A DNA stretch of 44,118 nucleotides, taken from contig SUYV01000012.1 in assembly GCA_015060255.1 (NCBI GenBank), forward strand, positions 1-44,118, in the 5' to 3' direction. The notes under the pieces are model-generated. The model saw only the letters and a program-made list of their open reading frames with translations, was not told where the DNA came from and searched no databases. Positions 1-8,535 of this stretch are shown one piece after another. Every line of letters begins with the position of its first letter. The first letter of the stretch is position 1. Origin of the DNA: Bacteroidales bacterium (GTDB taxonomy: Bacteria > Bacteroidota > Bacteroidia > Bacteroidales > UBA932). Position numbers and translations under genes: made by a program.

Positions 1-242
1 TAAAAAAGTTCTGGGGTACGTCCGAAAACGCAGTCCGCATTCAGATCTACTCTGCGATCATAGCCTACTGTATGATGGCTATAGTGCAGAAAAAGATGAA
101 CATTGAACGCTCTATCTACGAGATGCTACAGATTGTAAGTATCTCATTAACAGATACTACCAACATCAAAGACCTCTTTGCAAAACCTAACTACAATATT
201 GTCAATGAACTGGATGGTTCTACCGAACCAAGTTTGTTTTAA
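1..242 (+). CDS. IS4-family transposase, C-terminal fragment (cut by window edge)
   Basis: An open frame enters from the left edge (first full codon at base 3) and stops with TAA at 240-242, giving 79 residues. The segment containing FWGTSENAVRIQIYSAIIAY resembles the C-terminus of IS4-type DDE transposases common in Bacteroidetes; this part carries the conserved Y-x-x-I-x-A-Y-like helix after the last catalytic Glu. The catalytic core and the left end of the element lie outside the window, so it cannot be judged whether the element is intact. An inverted repeat at 264-283 may belong to its right end. Family assignment is from recalled similarity. Confidence 0.75.
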   Translation, partial: KKFWGTSENAVRIQIYSAIIAYCMMAIVQKKMNIERSIYEMLQIVSISLTDTTNIKDLFAKPNYNIVNELDGSTEPSLF

Positions 243-263
243 TTGTTAAACTTTATAATAATC

Positions 264-283
264 GTCCGGAACTTTTACCGGAC
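264..283. repeat. Short inverted repeat, candidate right end of the IS element
   Basis: GTCCGG (264-269) is followed after 8 nt by CCGGAC (278-283), 22 nt downstream of the transposase stop. Terminal sequences with a CCGGAC-like block are what I recall for this IS4 group, so this may be the right terminal repeat, with the IS boundary around 283-292. It could equally be a weak terminator. The left end is not in the window, so the pair cannot be tested here. Confidence 0.35.
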
Positions 284-319
284 AGCAATGAATTAACCAT
301 ATAATTAAAGATAACCATT

Positions 320-1900
320 ATGTTTAGAAAAGAAGACATTGAGCAGATCGAGCAGAGAGGCTCGTCTGTAAAGACAGTTGAAGAGCAGGTGGAGCGCTTC
401 AAGAAAGGTTTCCCTTGGCTCAAGATCGTTGCACCGGCTACTCCTGAGAGAGGAATTCAGGTTCTGGATGAGGCTGCCGTAGAGGCTGCTGCAAGCTATT
501 ATGACAATGCTACAATGAACGGCAAGTGCAAGTTCGTTCCGGCTTCCGGAGCCGCTTCGCGAATGTTCAAGGACCTTTTCAGCGGACTTGATGCTCTTAA
601 GGCAGGCAAGGAACTCGCAGATGACGCTCCTGCAGCAAAGTTCGTAGACCAGATCCAGTCTTTTGCATTCTACACTCCTGAGCTGTTCGGTGAGCAGACA
701 TGCAAGTGTCCTGAATACCGTGAGTCAGTTCTTGCCAAGACCCTTACGGATGAGGGACTCGGATATGGAGCGAAGCCTAAGGGTGTCCTCAAGTTCCATA
801 AGTATACTGACGGCGAGATCCGCACGGCATTCGCCGAGCATCTTGTGGAGGCTCAGAACTATATGAGGAACGAGGACGGCACTGCAAATCTCGTTGTGAC
901 CATCTCTCCTGAGCATCAGCATCTCTTCGAGGAGGCATATGCCGAGGTAAAGGCCGCTTATGAGGCAAAATATGGTGTGAAGTACAATATTACATTCACA
1001 TTCCAGGACAAGGCTACAGACACTGTTGCTGTCGATGTAGAGAACAAGCCGTTCAGAACAGAGACAGACTCGCTTCTTTTCCGTCCGGCAGGTCACGGTG
1101 CCCTTATCTATAATCTCAATAATATCGCTGAGGAAGTCGTTTCCATCAAGAATATCGACAATGTGGCAAACGAAAGACTCCTTCCTGCTACAGCAACATG
1201 GAAGAAGGTGCTCCTCGGAAAGGCTCTCGAGCTTCGCGACACCCTTCACGGTTATCTCCGCGAGCTGGATGCGGTATGTACTCCTGTACAGGGGTCAAGG
1301 AATACTACAGCAGGCGTACCTGGTTACGATCCTGTATATGATGACCTTTACTCGACTCCTGAGGCGCTTGCTCTCTGTGACGATATAGAGGCGTTCCTCA
1401 AGGATGTTCTTTGTGTGGAAATGCCTGAGGCTGAGACTCCTAAGCAGAGGGCGGAGGCGCTTCGCGCCAAGCTTGACAGGCCAGTAAGGGTGGCCGGAAT
1501 GGTGAAGAATCAGGGCGAGCCTGGCGGCGGTCCTTTCATCATTGCCGAGAAGGACGGTTCTACATCGCTTCAGGTGCTTGAGAGCGTGCAGATCAATATG
1601 TCAGACGATCATGCACGTGAATGCCTTGCAAATGCAACTCACTTCAATCCGGTTGACATCGTATGCTGTCTGCACAACTACAAGGGTGAAAGCTTCGATC
1701 TCTTGAAGTATGTTGATGAGGATGCTGGATTCATCAGCTCGAAGAGCTATCAGGGCCGTGAGCTCAAGGCTCTTGAGCTGCCGGGTCTCTGGAATGGAGC
1801 GATGAGCAACTGGAACACATTGTTCGTGGAGGTTCCGCTTGAGACGTTCAACCCGGTCAAGGTAGTCCTCGATCTCCTTCGTCCGGCACACCAGAACTAG
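320..1900 (+). CDS. DUF4301 family protein (nucleotidyltransferase-like motifs)
   Basis: This 526-residue soluble protein matches the Bacteroidetes family DUF4301, whose function is not established. Three motifs recall sugar-nucleotide pyrophosphorylases of the GT-A type: a glycine/Arg loop GAASRM (residues 77-82), RPAGHG (255-260) and NIDN (278-281), in the same order as the nucleotide-binding loop, GHG and N-x-D-N motifs of UDP-sugar pyrophosphorylases. I infer a nucleotidyltransferase-like fold; the substrate is unknown. No signal peptide or membrane segment is seen. It follows the IS end by about 30-40 nt and converges with the next gene, overlapping it by 4 nt at the stops (1897-1900). 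No TAnnTTTG promoter is obvious in the short upstream gap, so the IS may have changed its original promoter region. Confidence 0.85.
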   Translation: MFRKEDIEQIEQRGSSVKTVEEQVERFKKGFPWLKIVAPATPERGIQVLDEAAVEAAASYYDNATMNGKCKFVPASGAASRMFKDLFSGLDALKAGKELADDAPAAKFVDQIQSFAFYTPELFGEQTCKCPEYRESVLAKTLTDEGLGYGAKPKGVLKFHKYTDGEIRTAFAEHLVEAQNYMRNEDGTANLVVTISPEHQHLFEEAYAEVKAAYEAKYGVKYNITFTFQDKATDTVAVDVENKPFRTETDSLLFRPAGHGALIYNLNNIAEEVVSIKNIDNVANERLLPATATWKKVLLGKALELRDTLHGYLRELDAVCTPVQGSRNTTAGVPGYDPVYDDLYSTPEALALCDDIEAFLKDVLCVEMPEAETPKQRAEALRAKLDRPVRVAGMVKNQGEPGGGPFIIAEKDGSTSLQVLESVQINMSDDHARECLANATHFNPVDIVCCLHNYKGESFDLLKYVDEDAGFISSKSYQGRELKALELPGLWNGAMSNWNTLFVEVPLETFNPVKVVLDLLRPAHQN

Positions 1901-3123
1901 ACAGTAATGATAAGCAGATTGCCGAGGGTGTCTGCTTTAAGACCGAATATGTGGGCGTCATCTCCTGAGGTGACGCCCAGTTTTTTGCGCAGGGTGTCGG
2001 TGTCTATCGGAATGTTGCGTGCTGTCACTTCTGCACGAGGATAAGTCCTGCCTGCTTCTTTGATGCTTCGCTTGTCGAGTGAGGTGCAGCTGATGATCCT
2101 GTATACTCTTCCAAGTTTTTTCAAATCTTCTGCCTTCTTCGCATCTTCAGTCAGATAGAAATGTGTGGAACGGCCCAACTTGATCATATCAAGCTTCCTT
2201 CCGATGAGATTAAAGCATCCCGACTTCATCAGCGCCTTGCCCGGCTCGAACAGGAATGTGCCCTCAGATGGCATTTCATTGCAGATTTCCGCGGTTTTTT
2301 CTTTTTCTGCATCGGGGCTGAATGCGAATAGGGACGCCTCCGAGGCAGGGTAGTCAGCAGGCAGTTCTGCTGCCGTTATGGAGTATCCTCCTGCCCACTC
2401 CTTGTCCATCCATACGAGGAGTTCCTTGCATTCTCCTCCTGCCGCTACGATATGCACTTCTCTGCAAGTGTCGCCTAATCTGCTGCAGACCATGGAAATG
2501 TCTGCCATAGGAGAGAGTTTCAGCAATATATGTCTTGCGTGTCTGAATAGGCTTTCCTTGAGTCCGAGCACGTCAGGCATGCAATCTTCGATAAGGAAGA
2601 CCTTCTTTCCTCCTTCGCCTCTTCTTGCCGGATCCAGGTAGATTATATCCGGTGAGAAAGCGCCAATCAGTTCGTCAAGCGTTTCTGTTGACGCAATTTT
2701 GTTGCTTATGGTAATGTTACTTGTTCCAAGAACCTTGAAATTATGAGCTGCAGCTTCGCAGAGTGGTTGCTGCATTTCATTATACATGACCTCGGAAGCT
2801 TTCTTTGAGAAGAACCAGCTGTCAACTCCCAGGCCTCCAGTCAGGTCTGCCAGTCTGAATCCCTTCCCTGCAATTCTTGAAGCCAGATATGACTTGTAAA
2901 GTCCGGTTGCAGTGCTGCTGCATTGCTCTGCAGACAGCTTTACCGGGAAAACGAGAGATCCGTTTTCATACCACTCGTTGACCTTGTTCCTGAGCTTCCT
3001 TCTGCTCTCGATGCAGGCAATGGCCAGGTCTATATCTACCTCTGACCATCTGGCTCTGTCAAGAACCAGTCTTGCCACATCGTCGTTCAGATGCTCAGTG
3101 ACAAATTTCAAGGTCTTCTCCAT
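1897..3123 (-). CDS. Class I SAM-dependent methyltransferase with THUMP-like C-terminal domain
   Basis: A 408-residue protein. A Rossmann methyltransferase core is visible: the SAM-binding motif I region DLTGGLGVDSWFF and, further on, a DIIYLDPARRGEGG motif, where DPAR stands in for the D/NPP-type active-site loop found in RNA or protein N-methyltransferases of the RsmD/TrmG10-like group. The C-terminal part corresponds to the THUMP-like domain annotated in Bacteroidetes homologues, suggesting an RNA substrate; that is inference. The gene follows yicC by 15 nt on the same strand and is probably cotranscribed with it. Its stop overlaps the convergent DUF4301 stop by 4 nt. Confidence 0.8.
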   Translation of the reverse strand: MEKTLKFVTEHLNDDVARLVLDRARWSEVDIDLAIACIESRRKLRNKVNEWYENGSLVFPVKLSAEQCSSTATGLYKSYLASRIAGKGFRLADLTGGLGVDSWFFSKKASEVMYNEMQQPLCEAAAHNFKVLGTSNITISNKIASTETLDELIGAFSPDIIYLDPARRGEGGKKVFLIEDCMPDVLGLKESLFRHARHILLKLSPMADISMVCSRLGDTCREVHIVAAGGECKELLVWMDKEWAGGYSITAAELPADYPASEASLFAFSPDAEKEKTAEICNEMPSEGTFLFEPGKALMKSGCFNLIGRKLDMIKLGRSTHFYLTEDAKKAEDLKKLGRVYRIISCTSLDKRSIKEAGRTYPRAEVTARNIPIDTDTLRKKLGVTSGDDAHIFGLKADTLGNLLIITV

Positions 3124-3138
3124 ATGGGATGGAAACGA

Positions 3139-4026
3139 TTATAGAATGTTCAGACTCTGCTCCTTGATCTTCTCGAGCTCATCCTTCATCTTTACCACAA
3201 TCTTCTGAATTTCAGTGTGGTTGGCCTTTGAACCTGTAGTGTTGATTTCGCGTCCCATCTCCTGAGCTATGAAACCGAGTTTCTTGCCCGGGCAGTCTTC
3301 TCCGGCGATGGTATCGAGGAAATACTTGCAATGCTGGCGGAGTCGTACCTTTTCCTCATTGATATCAAGCTTCTCGATGTAGAATATCATTTCCTGCTCG
3401 AGACGGCTCTGGTCAGGTTCAGCCTTGAGTTCTGCGAAACGGCTCAAAATTTTTTCTCTGATAGCATCTACTCGCTCCTTCTCGAATGTCTCCACCTGTG
3501 CTGAATATTCAAGAATGTTTGCAACCTTCTCGGTTACATCCTTGTAAAGAACCTCACCTTCCTGTGCGCGGAATGTGTTGATGTTGGCAAGAGCCTCGTC
3601 GATGCATGCCTCTACAACCGGCCAGTTCTCGTCAGTGATCACATCCTGCTTCTTGGCATCCATCACTTCAGGCATCCTCAGAATCATTGCAAGGAGATCG
3701 TTCGGATTCTGGTTCCACAGATTGTGAGCCCCAAGCTTTCCGCCCAGCTCGCTGATCTGCTGGTAGTATTCCATAGCCAGATCCATGTTTATCTTCTTTG
3801 CGCTGTCTGCGGCATTCGGCTCGTATGTTATGAAAAAGTCTATGTTTCCACGTGTCAAGGATGCTGCAATCTTCTGTCTTACAGCCATTTCCTTGTCCTT
3901 TGGCAACATAGATGTCTTAAGGCTTATGTCAGCTGTCTTTCCGTTAAGCGAACGGACCTCTACTGTAATCTTTCCTGTCTCCAATATAGCCTCGGCCTTG
4001 CCGTAGCCTGTCATAGATCTGATCAT
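3139..4026 (-). CDS. yicC: YicC family endoribonuclease-like protein
   Basis: The protein begins MIRSMTGYGKAE, the hallmark N-terminus of the YicC/YloC family, which is why I place the start at 4026 rather than at the in-frame ATG 54 nt upstream; about 295 residues is the usual family length. The C-terminal DUF1732 segment is present (GREINTTGSKANHTEIQKIV region). YicC proteins are RNases; E. coli YicC is linked to degradation of the small RNA RyhB. A -7 box (TAATTTTG on the minus strand, 4053-4060) lies about 27 nt upstream, inside the longer ORF's extra codons, supporting the short start. It is the first gene of a two-gene unit with the downstream methyltransferase. Confidence 0.9.
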   Translation of the reverse strand: MIRSMTGYGKAEAILETGKITVEVRSLNGKTADISLKTSMLPKDKEMAVRQKIAASLTRGNIDFFITYEPNAADSAKKINMDLAMEYYQQISELGGKLGAHNLWNQNPNDLLAMILRMPEVMDAKKQDVITDENWPVVEACIDEALANINTFRAQEGEVLYKDVTEKVANILEYSAQVETFEKERVDAIREKILSRFAELKAEPDQSRLEQEMIFYIEKLDINEEKVRLRQHCKYFLDTIAGEDCPGKKLGFIAQEMGREINTTGSKANHTEIQKIVVKMKDELEKIKEQSLNIL

Positions 4027-4052
4027 AATATGTTCTGTTTGATTCTGGCACG

Positions 4053-4060
4053 CAAAATTA
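4053..4060 (-). promoter_or_regulatory. Bacteroidetes -7 box for yicC
   Basis: Minus strand reads TAATTTTG, an exact TAnnTTTG match, 27 nt upstream of the yicC ATG. No clear TTTG is found 19-21 nt further upstream, so this is half a promoter by pattern. Confidence 0.45.
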
Positions 4061-4095
4061 CAAAAAATAGTTGATATCATCTATTACTGGTATTA

Positions 4096-4127
4096 CTTGC
4101 ATTTTACAAATCATCAGGTTAAATTTG
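4096..4127 (+). promoter_or_regulatory. Promoter of the GLUG lipoprotein gene
   Basis: CTTG (4096-4099), a 20-nt spacer, then TAAATTTG (4120-4127), an exact -7 box. The implied transcription start near 4134 leaves a leader of roughly 16 nt before the ATG at 4150. It is divergent from the yicC promoter. Confidence 0.55.
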
Positions 4128-4149
4128 CTAAGATAAATCCGTGTGTGTA

Positions 4150-6741
4150 ATGCGTAAGTTATATCTTAGTATTTTATTGGCTGCCATGGTTATGGCTGCT
4201 GGTTCCTGTGGTATAGATTGGTTGAATTATCCGCCTGCAGATGATGATCAGACGGAATCTCCGGCACCTGATCCGGAACCTGAACCGGAAGTTCCCGAAA
4301 TCGATCCGGCTGATGTGTCGATTATGTTCAATGTGAAGATTCCAACCCCGGTTTCTGTAAATGATGCTGATGCCGGATTGGCTGATGAAATGCACTACGC
4401 CTTATATTCCATTGACGAGGAGAACATTTCATTTGTTCTCAATGAAGAGTCTTTACCTATAGTTAGAGATACTGTTTCTGTTGTAGATAAAGCAGCAGCG
4501 ATTGAACTGGGTATTTCCGGTGGTTCTCAGGGGGAATATGTGATTATAATATGGGCTCAGAACGCTCGTGCCGAAGGTGAAGAATTCTATGATCTGACAG
4601 ACCTTCGTCATATCCGCTGCGTCGGTGAGTCTGCAATCTGTAATTCTGAGGAACGTGTAGCATATTACATTACTCACAAGTTTTCTGTGACCTCGGAAAC
4701 CTATTCAGAGGACCTTGTTCTGAGCAGACCGCATTCCAGGATCAATCTCGGCACCTTTGCGCAGGCATTGAAACGTCCTGACGGGGCTGCGCTTCGTCTG
4801 GATCAGTCAAGCGTTACCATCAAAGGCGCATCGGCGTCATTCAATACTATTGCCGGTCTGGAAACAGACGGAGCCGAATTCTTCGGAAAGGCCGGTGAAT
4901 CCGCTGCGGAGGGGTATGAGTTTACTTTGAATGCTGTTCCGGAAAAGTCAATCTTGATAAACGACATAGAGTATCCCTATCTGGCTCTGAACTATATGTT
5001 TGTCTCGGGTTCGGTCGATATGGATTTCGTGATCATGGGAACTCCGCAGAAGCCACTTGTCGAGGGAACAGAACCGGCAGAAGATGCAGAAGAAATCAGA
5101 CAGGCAAAGTTCGAAGGACGTTTGTCCGGTATCAATGCGCGACAGGATTTCACAACTACGATCATCGGCTATTTCTTCGGTGCGGACGGTCGTTTTGAGT
5201 ATGATTTCCGAATTACTACAGGAGGTGGTTCAGATTCCAATGGAAATGTCATCATCGGTGATGAAGACGGTGACGGACTCTTCGATGATGAAATGGATTA
5301 TGGATGGTCACTTGGCGGCGATGATTCCTGGACAGGTGGTGGGATTATAGGTGGTGGAGACGAGTTTGTGGATCCGGATCTAGGCGGAGGCGACGGCGGA
5401 GTAGGTTCAGAAGACGATGAGGAGAAGAAAGAAGACATTAGGATAGAACTTCCTGATGCTGTAACCTGGGAAGTATATACTCGCGAGGGACTTTATATGT
5501 GGGCGAACGAAGTACGTGCTTCAACCACTTCTCAGAGAATAAACCTGAGACTTTTTGAAGATATTTATCTTGATGAAAATGAGATATGGATTCCTGTTAC
5601 AGTATCTCATGAGACAAATTATTACGGCTCGATTGATGGGCAGGAACACTCTATACATAATCTGACGATCAATTCTGAGGGGAATAATGTAGGATTTCTG
5701 GCACGCACCAATCAGGATGATGATATTCAGGTAGCAAATCTATACTTTCATAATGTTTCAGTTGTCGGTGGAAACAATACTGGAGTGATTGTCGGAGAGG
5801 GGGAAGGAATATACAACTGTCATGTTGTGAGTGGTACTGTACAAGGAAACGAAAAGGTTGGTGGTATACTTGGGTCTGTGATTGGAACAAATGATTCTGC
5901 TCCTCGCAACTGTACAAACTCTGCCTCGGTGTCAGGTTCTACCATGGTCGGTGGTATCGCAGGTGATGAGAATTCGGGGGTACACGTTCATGTATACGAT
6001 TGTATAAATTATGGAAATGTGTCGGCTATTGGCGATTATGTAGGTGGAATATGCGGTGCAAAAGGAAATTTGTACCCTGAAAGATGTGAGAATCATGGTG
6101 AAGTAAGAGGTAATGATTATGTGGGAGGAATTTCGGGAAGAGACGTAAGTTCAGTTATAGATGACTGTAATAATTTTGGCAGCGTATATGGTAGAAATTA
6201 TGTCGGTGGTATTTCAGGTAGCGGTCATGGAAGAAACTGTGTTAATCGCGGTAATGTTACAGGTGTTACATATGTTGGTGGTATTTCTGGCTATTTGTCA
6301 GGTAATTTTTGCACGGACAGTCATAATTATGGAATAGTCAAGGGCATTGATTCGGTTGGAGGATGTGCCGGGTTTGCAAAAACAGATTATGCCCCTACCA
6401 TTAAATCACATTTTAATTACGGTGATGTTTATGGTGAAAGTAATGTGGGCGGTATATTCGGCAGATTCCGCAGCAACCTTGCCAACAACAAAGGACCAAG
6501 TCTGGTAGATTCTACAAATGAAGGTAATGTGTCAGGAAATAATAATGTAGGAGGGTTGCTGGGGCATATTTATCAAGGAAAACTCAATTTGTCAGGGAAC
6601 TCTACTATTGGTATTATAACAGGATCGACAAATGTTGGCCAATTTGTAGGATTGTTAGGGGGAAACGGTGGCTCCATCATTGATGATGGAACTAATGTAG
6701 CCGGTGGTGAGGTGGTAATAGTCGATACTCCTGCCGAATAG
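4150..6741 (+). CDS. Large lipoprotein: DUF6562 domain, Asp/Gly-rich linker, GLUG repeats
   Basis: The start is placed at ATG 4150 (MRKLYLSILL), downstream of the promoter, rather than the GTG at 4141. A lipoprotein signal peptide ends at AAGSC, so Cys20 is the likely lipidated residue; an acidic Pro-rich tether (PDPEPEPEVPE) follows. The first half resembles DUF6562, a fimbrillin-like beta domain of Bacteroidetes cell-surface proteins. An Asp/Gly-rich linker includes DEDGDGLFDDEMD, reminiscent of Ca-binding loops. The second half has about ten repeats of the form VGGI-x-G ... C-x-N-x-G-x-V-x-G, the GLUG motif, probably a beta-solenoid. The repeat half is visibly AT-richer than the first half. 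A cell-surface adhesin or binding role is inferred. The gene stands alone, with its own promoter and the glnS promoter following. Confidence 0.8.
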   Translation: MRKLYLSILLAAMVMAAGSCGIDWLNYPPADDDQTESPAPDPEPEPEVPEIDPADVSIMFNVKIPTPVSVNDADAGLADEMHYALYSIDEENISFVLNEESLPIVRDTVSVVDKAAAIELGISGGSQGEYVIIIWAQNARAEGEEFYDLTDLRHIRCVGESAICNSEERVAYYITHKFSVTSETYSEDLVLSRPHSRINLGTFAQALKRPDGAALRLDQSSVTIKGASASFNTIAGLETDGAEFFGKAGESAAEGYEFTLNAVPEKSILINDIEYPYLALNYMFVSGSVDMDFVIMGTPQKPLVEGTEPAEDAEEIRQAKFEGRLSGINARQDFTTTIIGYFFGADGRFEYDFRITTGGGSDSNGNVIIGDEDGDGLFDDEMDYGWSLGGDDSWTGGGIIGGGDEFVDPDLGGGDGGVGSEDDEEKKEDIRIELPDAVTWEVYTREGLYMWANEVRASTTSQRINLRLFEDIYLDENEIWIPVTVSHETNYYGSIDGQEHSIHNLTINSEGNNVGFLARTNQDDDIQVANLYFHNVSVVGGNNTGVIVGEGEGIYNCHVVSGTVQGNEKVGGILGSVIGTNDSAPRNCTNSASVSGSTMVGGIAGDENSGVHVHVYDCINYGNVSAIGDYVGGICGAKGNLYPERCENHGEVRGNDYVGGISGRDVSSVIDDCNNFGSVYGRNYVGGISGSGHGRNCVNRGNVTGVTYVGGISGYLSGNFCTDSHNYGIVKGIDSVGGCAGFAKTDYAPTIKSHFNYGDVYGESNVGGIFGRFRSNLANNKGPSLVDSTNEGNVSGNNNVGGLLGHIYQGKLNLSGNSTIGIITGSTNVGQFVGLLGGNGGSIIDDGTNVAGGEVVIVDTPAE

Positions 6742-6760
6742 TTTCTGCATTTATTATTTT

Positions 6761-6793
6761 TATGACTATAACAATAAATTTTCCGTATATTTG
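6761..6793 (+). promoter_or_regulatory. Promoter of glnS
   Basis: TATATTTG at 6786-6793 is an exact -7 box; a weak TATG (6761-6764) lies 21 nt upstream at the -33 position. The implied leader before the ATG at 6827 is about 25 nt. Confidence 0.5.
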
Positions 6794-6826
6794 CACGTTT
6801 ATTTGCAAATAGGAAAAATCTAAGAT

Positions 6827-8497
6827 ATGGAAGAGGTAAACAAGGAAGTAAACGAAACCAGAAATCTAAACTTTTTGGAGGAAATCATTGAGGCGGATCT
6901 CGCAAGCGGAAAGTGTGAATCGGTAATGACCCGCTTCCCGCCTGAGCCGAACGGCTACCTGCACATCGGACATGCGAAGAGTATCTGCATCAACTTCGGT
7001 CTTGCAAAGAAGTATGGCGGAAAGACAAACCTCCGTTTCGACGATACAAACCCTGTAAAGGAGGATACCGAGTACGTGGACTCTATCAAGGAGGACATCA
7101 AGTGGCTCGGCTTCAACTGGGAGAACGAGAGATATGCATCAGACTATTTCGACCAGCTTTACGAGTGGGCTGAGGAACTCATAAAGAAAGGCCTTGCTTA
7201 TGTAGACGACCAAACACAGGAGGAGATCCGTGCAGGCCGTGGTACTGTCCAGGTACCGGGAACCGAGAGCCCATACCGCAACCGTAGCGTGGAGGAGAAC
7301 CTACAGCTTTTCCGCGATATGCGTGACGGAAAGTATGCTGAAGGTGAGAAGGTGCTCCGTGCAAAGATCGACATGGCACATCCTAACATGCTGTTCCGTG
7401 ACCCTCTCCTTTATCGTATCATCCATGCTCATCACCACCGTACAGGTGACAAGTGGTGCATCTACCCGATGTATGACTATGCTCATGGCCAGTCAGACTC
7501 GATCGAGAACATCACACACTCGATCTGTACTCTCGAGTTTGACGTTCACCGTCCTCTCTATGACTGGTTCATCGAGAAGCTCGGCATATTCCCGTCGCAT
7601 CAGTATGAGTTCGCAAGACTCAACCTCACATACACGGTCATGTCAAAGCGCAAGCTCCTTGAGCTTGTGAAGAACAACTTCGTAAGCGGATGGGACGACC
7701 CTCGTATGCCGACCATATGCGGTATCCGCCGTCGTGGCTATACACCGGAGTCAATCCGTATGTTCGCAGAGAAGGTGGGAGTGGCAAAGCGTGAGCAGCT
7801 CATCGACCTCCAGCTTATGGAGTGGTGCGTCCGTCAGGACCTTAACGAGCGTTCTAACCGCTATATGGTGGTACAGGATCCTGTAAAGCTCACAATCACA
7901 AACTGGGAGCCAGGCAAGGTGGAGTGGTTCGACGCTCCTCTTAACCCTGCTGATCCTGAAGGACCGTCACGCAAGGTTCCTTTCACCGGTGAGGTATATA
8001 TCGAGAGAAATGACTTCATGGAGGAGCCTCCTAAGAAGTATTTCCGCCTCAAACCGGACGGAGAGGTTCGCCTGAAGTACACATACATCGTGAAGTGTCA
8101 GGAGGTTGTGAAGGATGCCGAGGGCAACATCGTTGAGATTAAGTGTACATATGATCCGACTTCAAAGCCTGGAGCAGGCGAGTGGCGCTCTGTAAAGGGA
8201 ACTATCCACTGGCTGTCAACCGAGCACGCCAAGGAGCTTGAACTCAGACTCTATGACAAGCTCTTCACCGAGGCTCAGATGGGCCAGATACCAGAGGGCG
8301 AGGACTACAAGAGTTACCTCAATCCGGAGTCTCTCGTAATCGGAAAGGGTTATGCAGAACCGGCCCTCCTTGAGGATAATTCAGGAATTGCAGTCCAGTT
8401 CGAGCGTGTGGGATACTTCTTCAAGGATCCGGACAGCACTCCGGACCACTTTGTGTTCAATAAGACAACAGCCTTGAAAGACAGCTTCAAGTTCTAA
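6827..8497 (+). CDS. glnS: Glutaminyl-tRNA synthetase
   Basis: GlnRS charges tRNA-Gln with glutamine in the cytoplasm. The class I signature motifs are present: PPEPNGYLHIGHAKS with HIGH at residues 46-49, and a KMSKS equivalent VMSKR at 271-275. At 556 residues it matches bacterial GlnRS length, with the C-terminal anticodon-binding beta-barrels present. GlnRS and GluRS share the fold; the LHIGHAKSI context and the C-terminal beta-barrel domain identify GlnRS. It has its own promoter and ends just before a strong bidirectional hairpin, so it is monocistronic. Confidence 0.97.
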   Translation: MEEVNKEVNETRNLNFLEEIIEADLASGKCESVMTRFPPEPNGYLHIGHAKSICINFGLAKKYGGKTNLRFDDTNPVKEDTEYVDSIKEDIKWLGFNWENERYASDYFDQLYEWAEELIKKGLAYVDDQTQEEIRAGRGTVQVPGTESPYRNRSVEENLQLFRDMRDGKYAEGEKVLRAKIDMAHPNMLFRDPLLYRIIHAHHHRTGDKWCIYPMYDYAHGQSDSIENITHSICTLEFDVHRPLYDWFIEKLGIFPSHQYEFARLNLTYTVMSKRKLLELVKNNFVSGWDDPRMPTICGIRRRGYTPESIRMFAEKVGVAKREQLIDLQLMEWCVRQDLNERSNRYMVVQDPVKLTITNWEPGKVEWFDAPLNPADPEGPSRKVPFTGEVYIERNDFMEEPPKKYFRLKPDGEVRLKYTYIVKCQEVVKDAEGNIVEIKCTYDPTSKPGAGEWRSVKGTIHWLSTEHAKELELRLYDKLFTEAQMGQIPEGEDYKSYLNPESLVIGKGYAEPALLEDNSGIAVQFERVGYFFKDPDSTPDHFVFNKTTALKDSFKF

Positions 8498-8502
8498 GAA
8501 TA

Positions 8503-8534
8503 AATAATGCCGATGATCATTCATCGGCATTATT
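8503..8534. terminator. Bidirectional terminator between glnS and the GH5 gene
   Basis: A perfect 14-bp stem (8503-8516 with 8521-8534) around a 4-nt loop fills the gap between two convergent stop codons. T-rich sequence is found on either side. It probably ends both glnS and the minus-strand GH5 transcript. Confidence 0.85.
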
Positions 8535-8535
8535 G

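Noticed and set aside
1098..1388. Plus-strand 96-residue frame inside DUF4301, and many similar overlapping frames
   Set aside because: They lie in other frames of well-supported genes, have no family features and no promoter or spacing of their own.
5230..5420. Type I dockerin in the lipoprotein linker
   Set aside because: Only one Asp-rich loop is seen, not the paired repeats, so it is treated as a possible Ca-binding linker.
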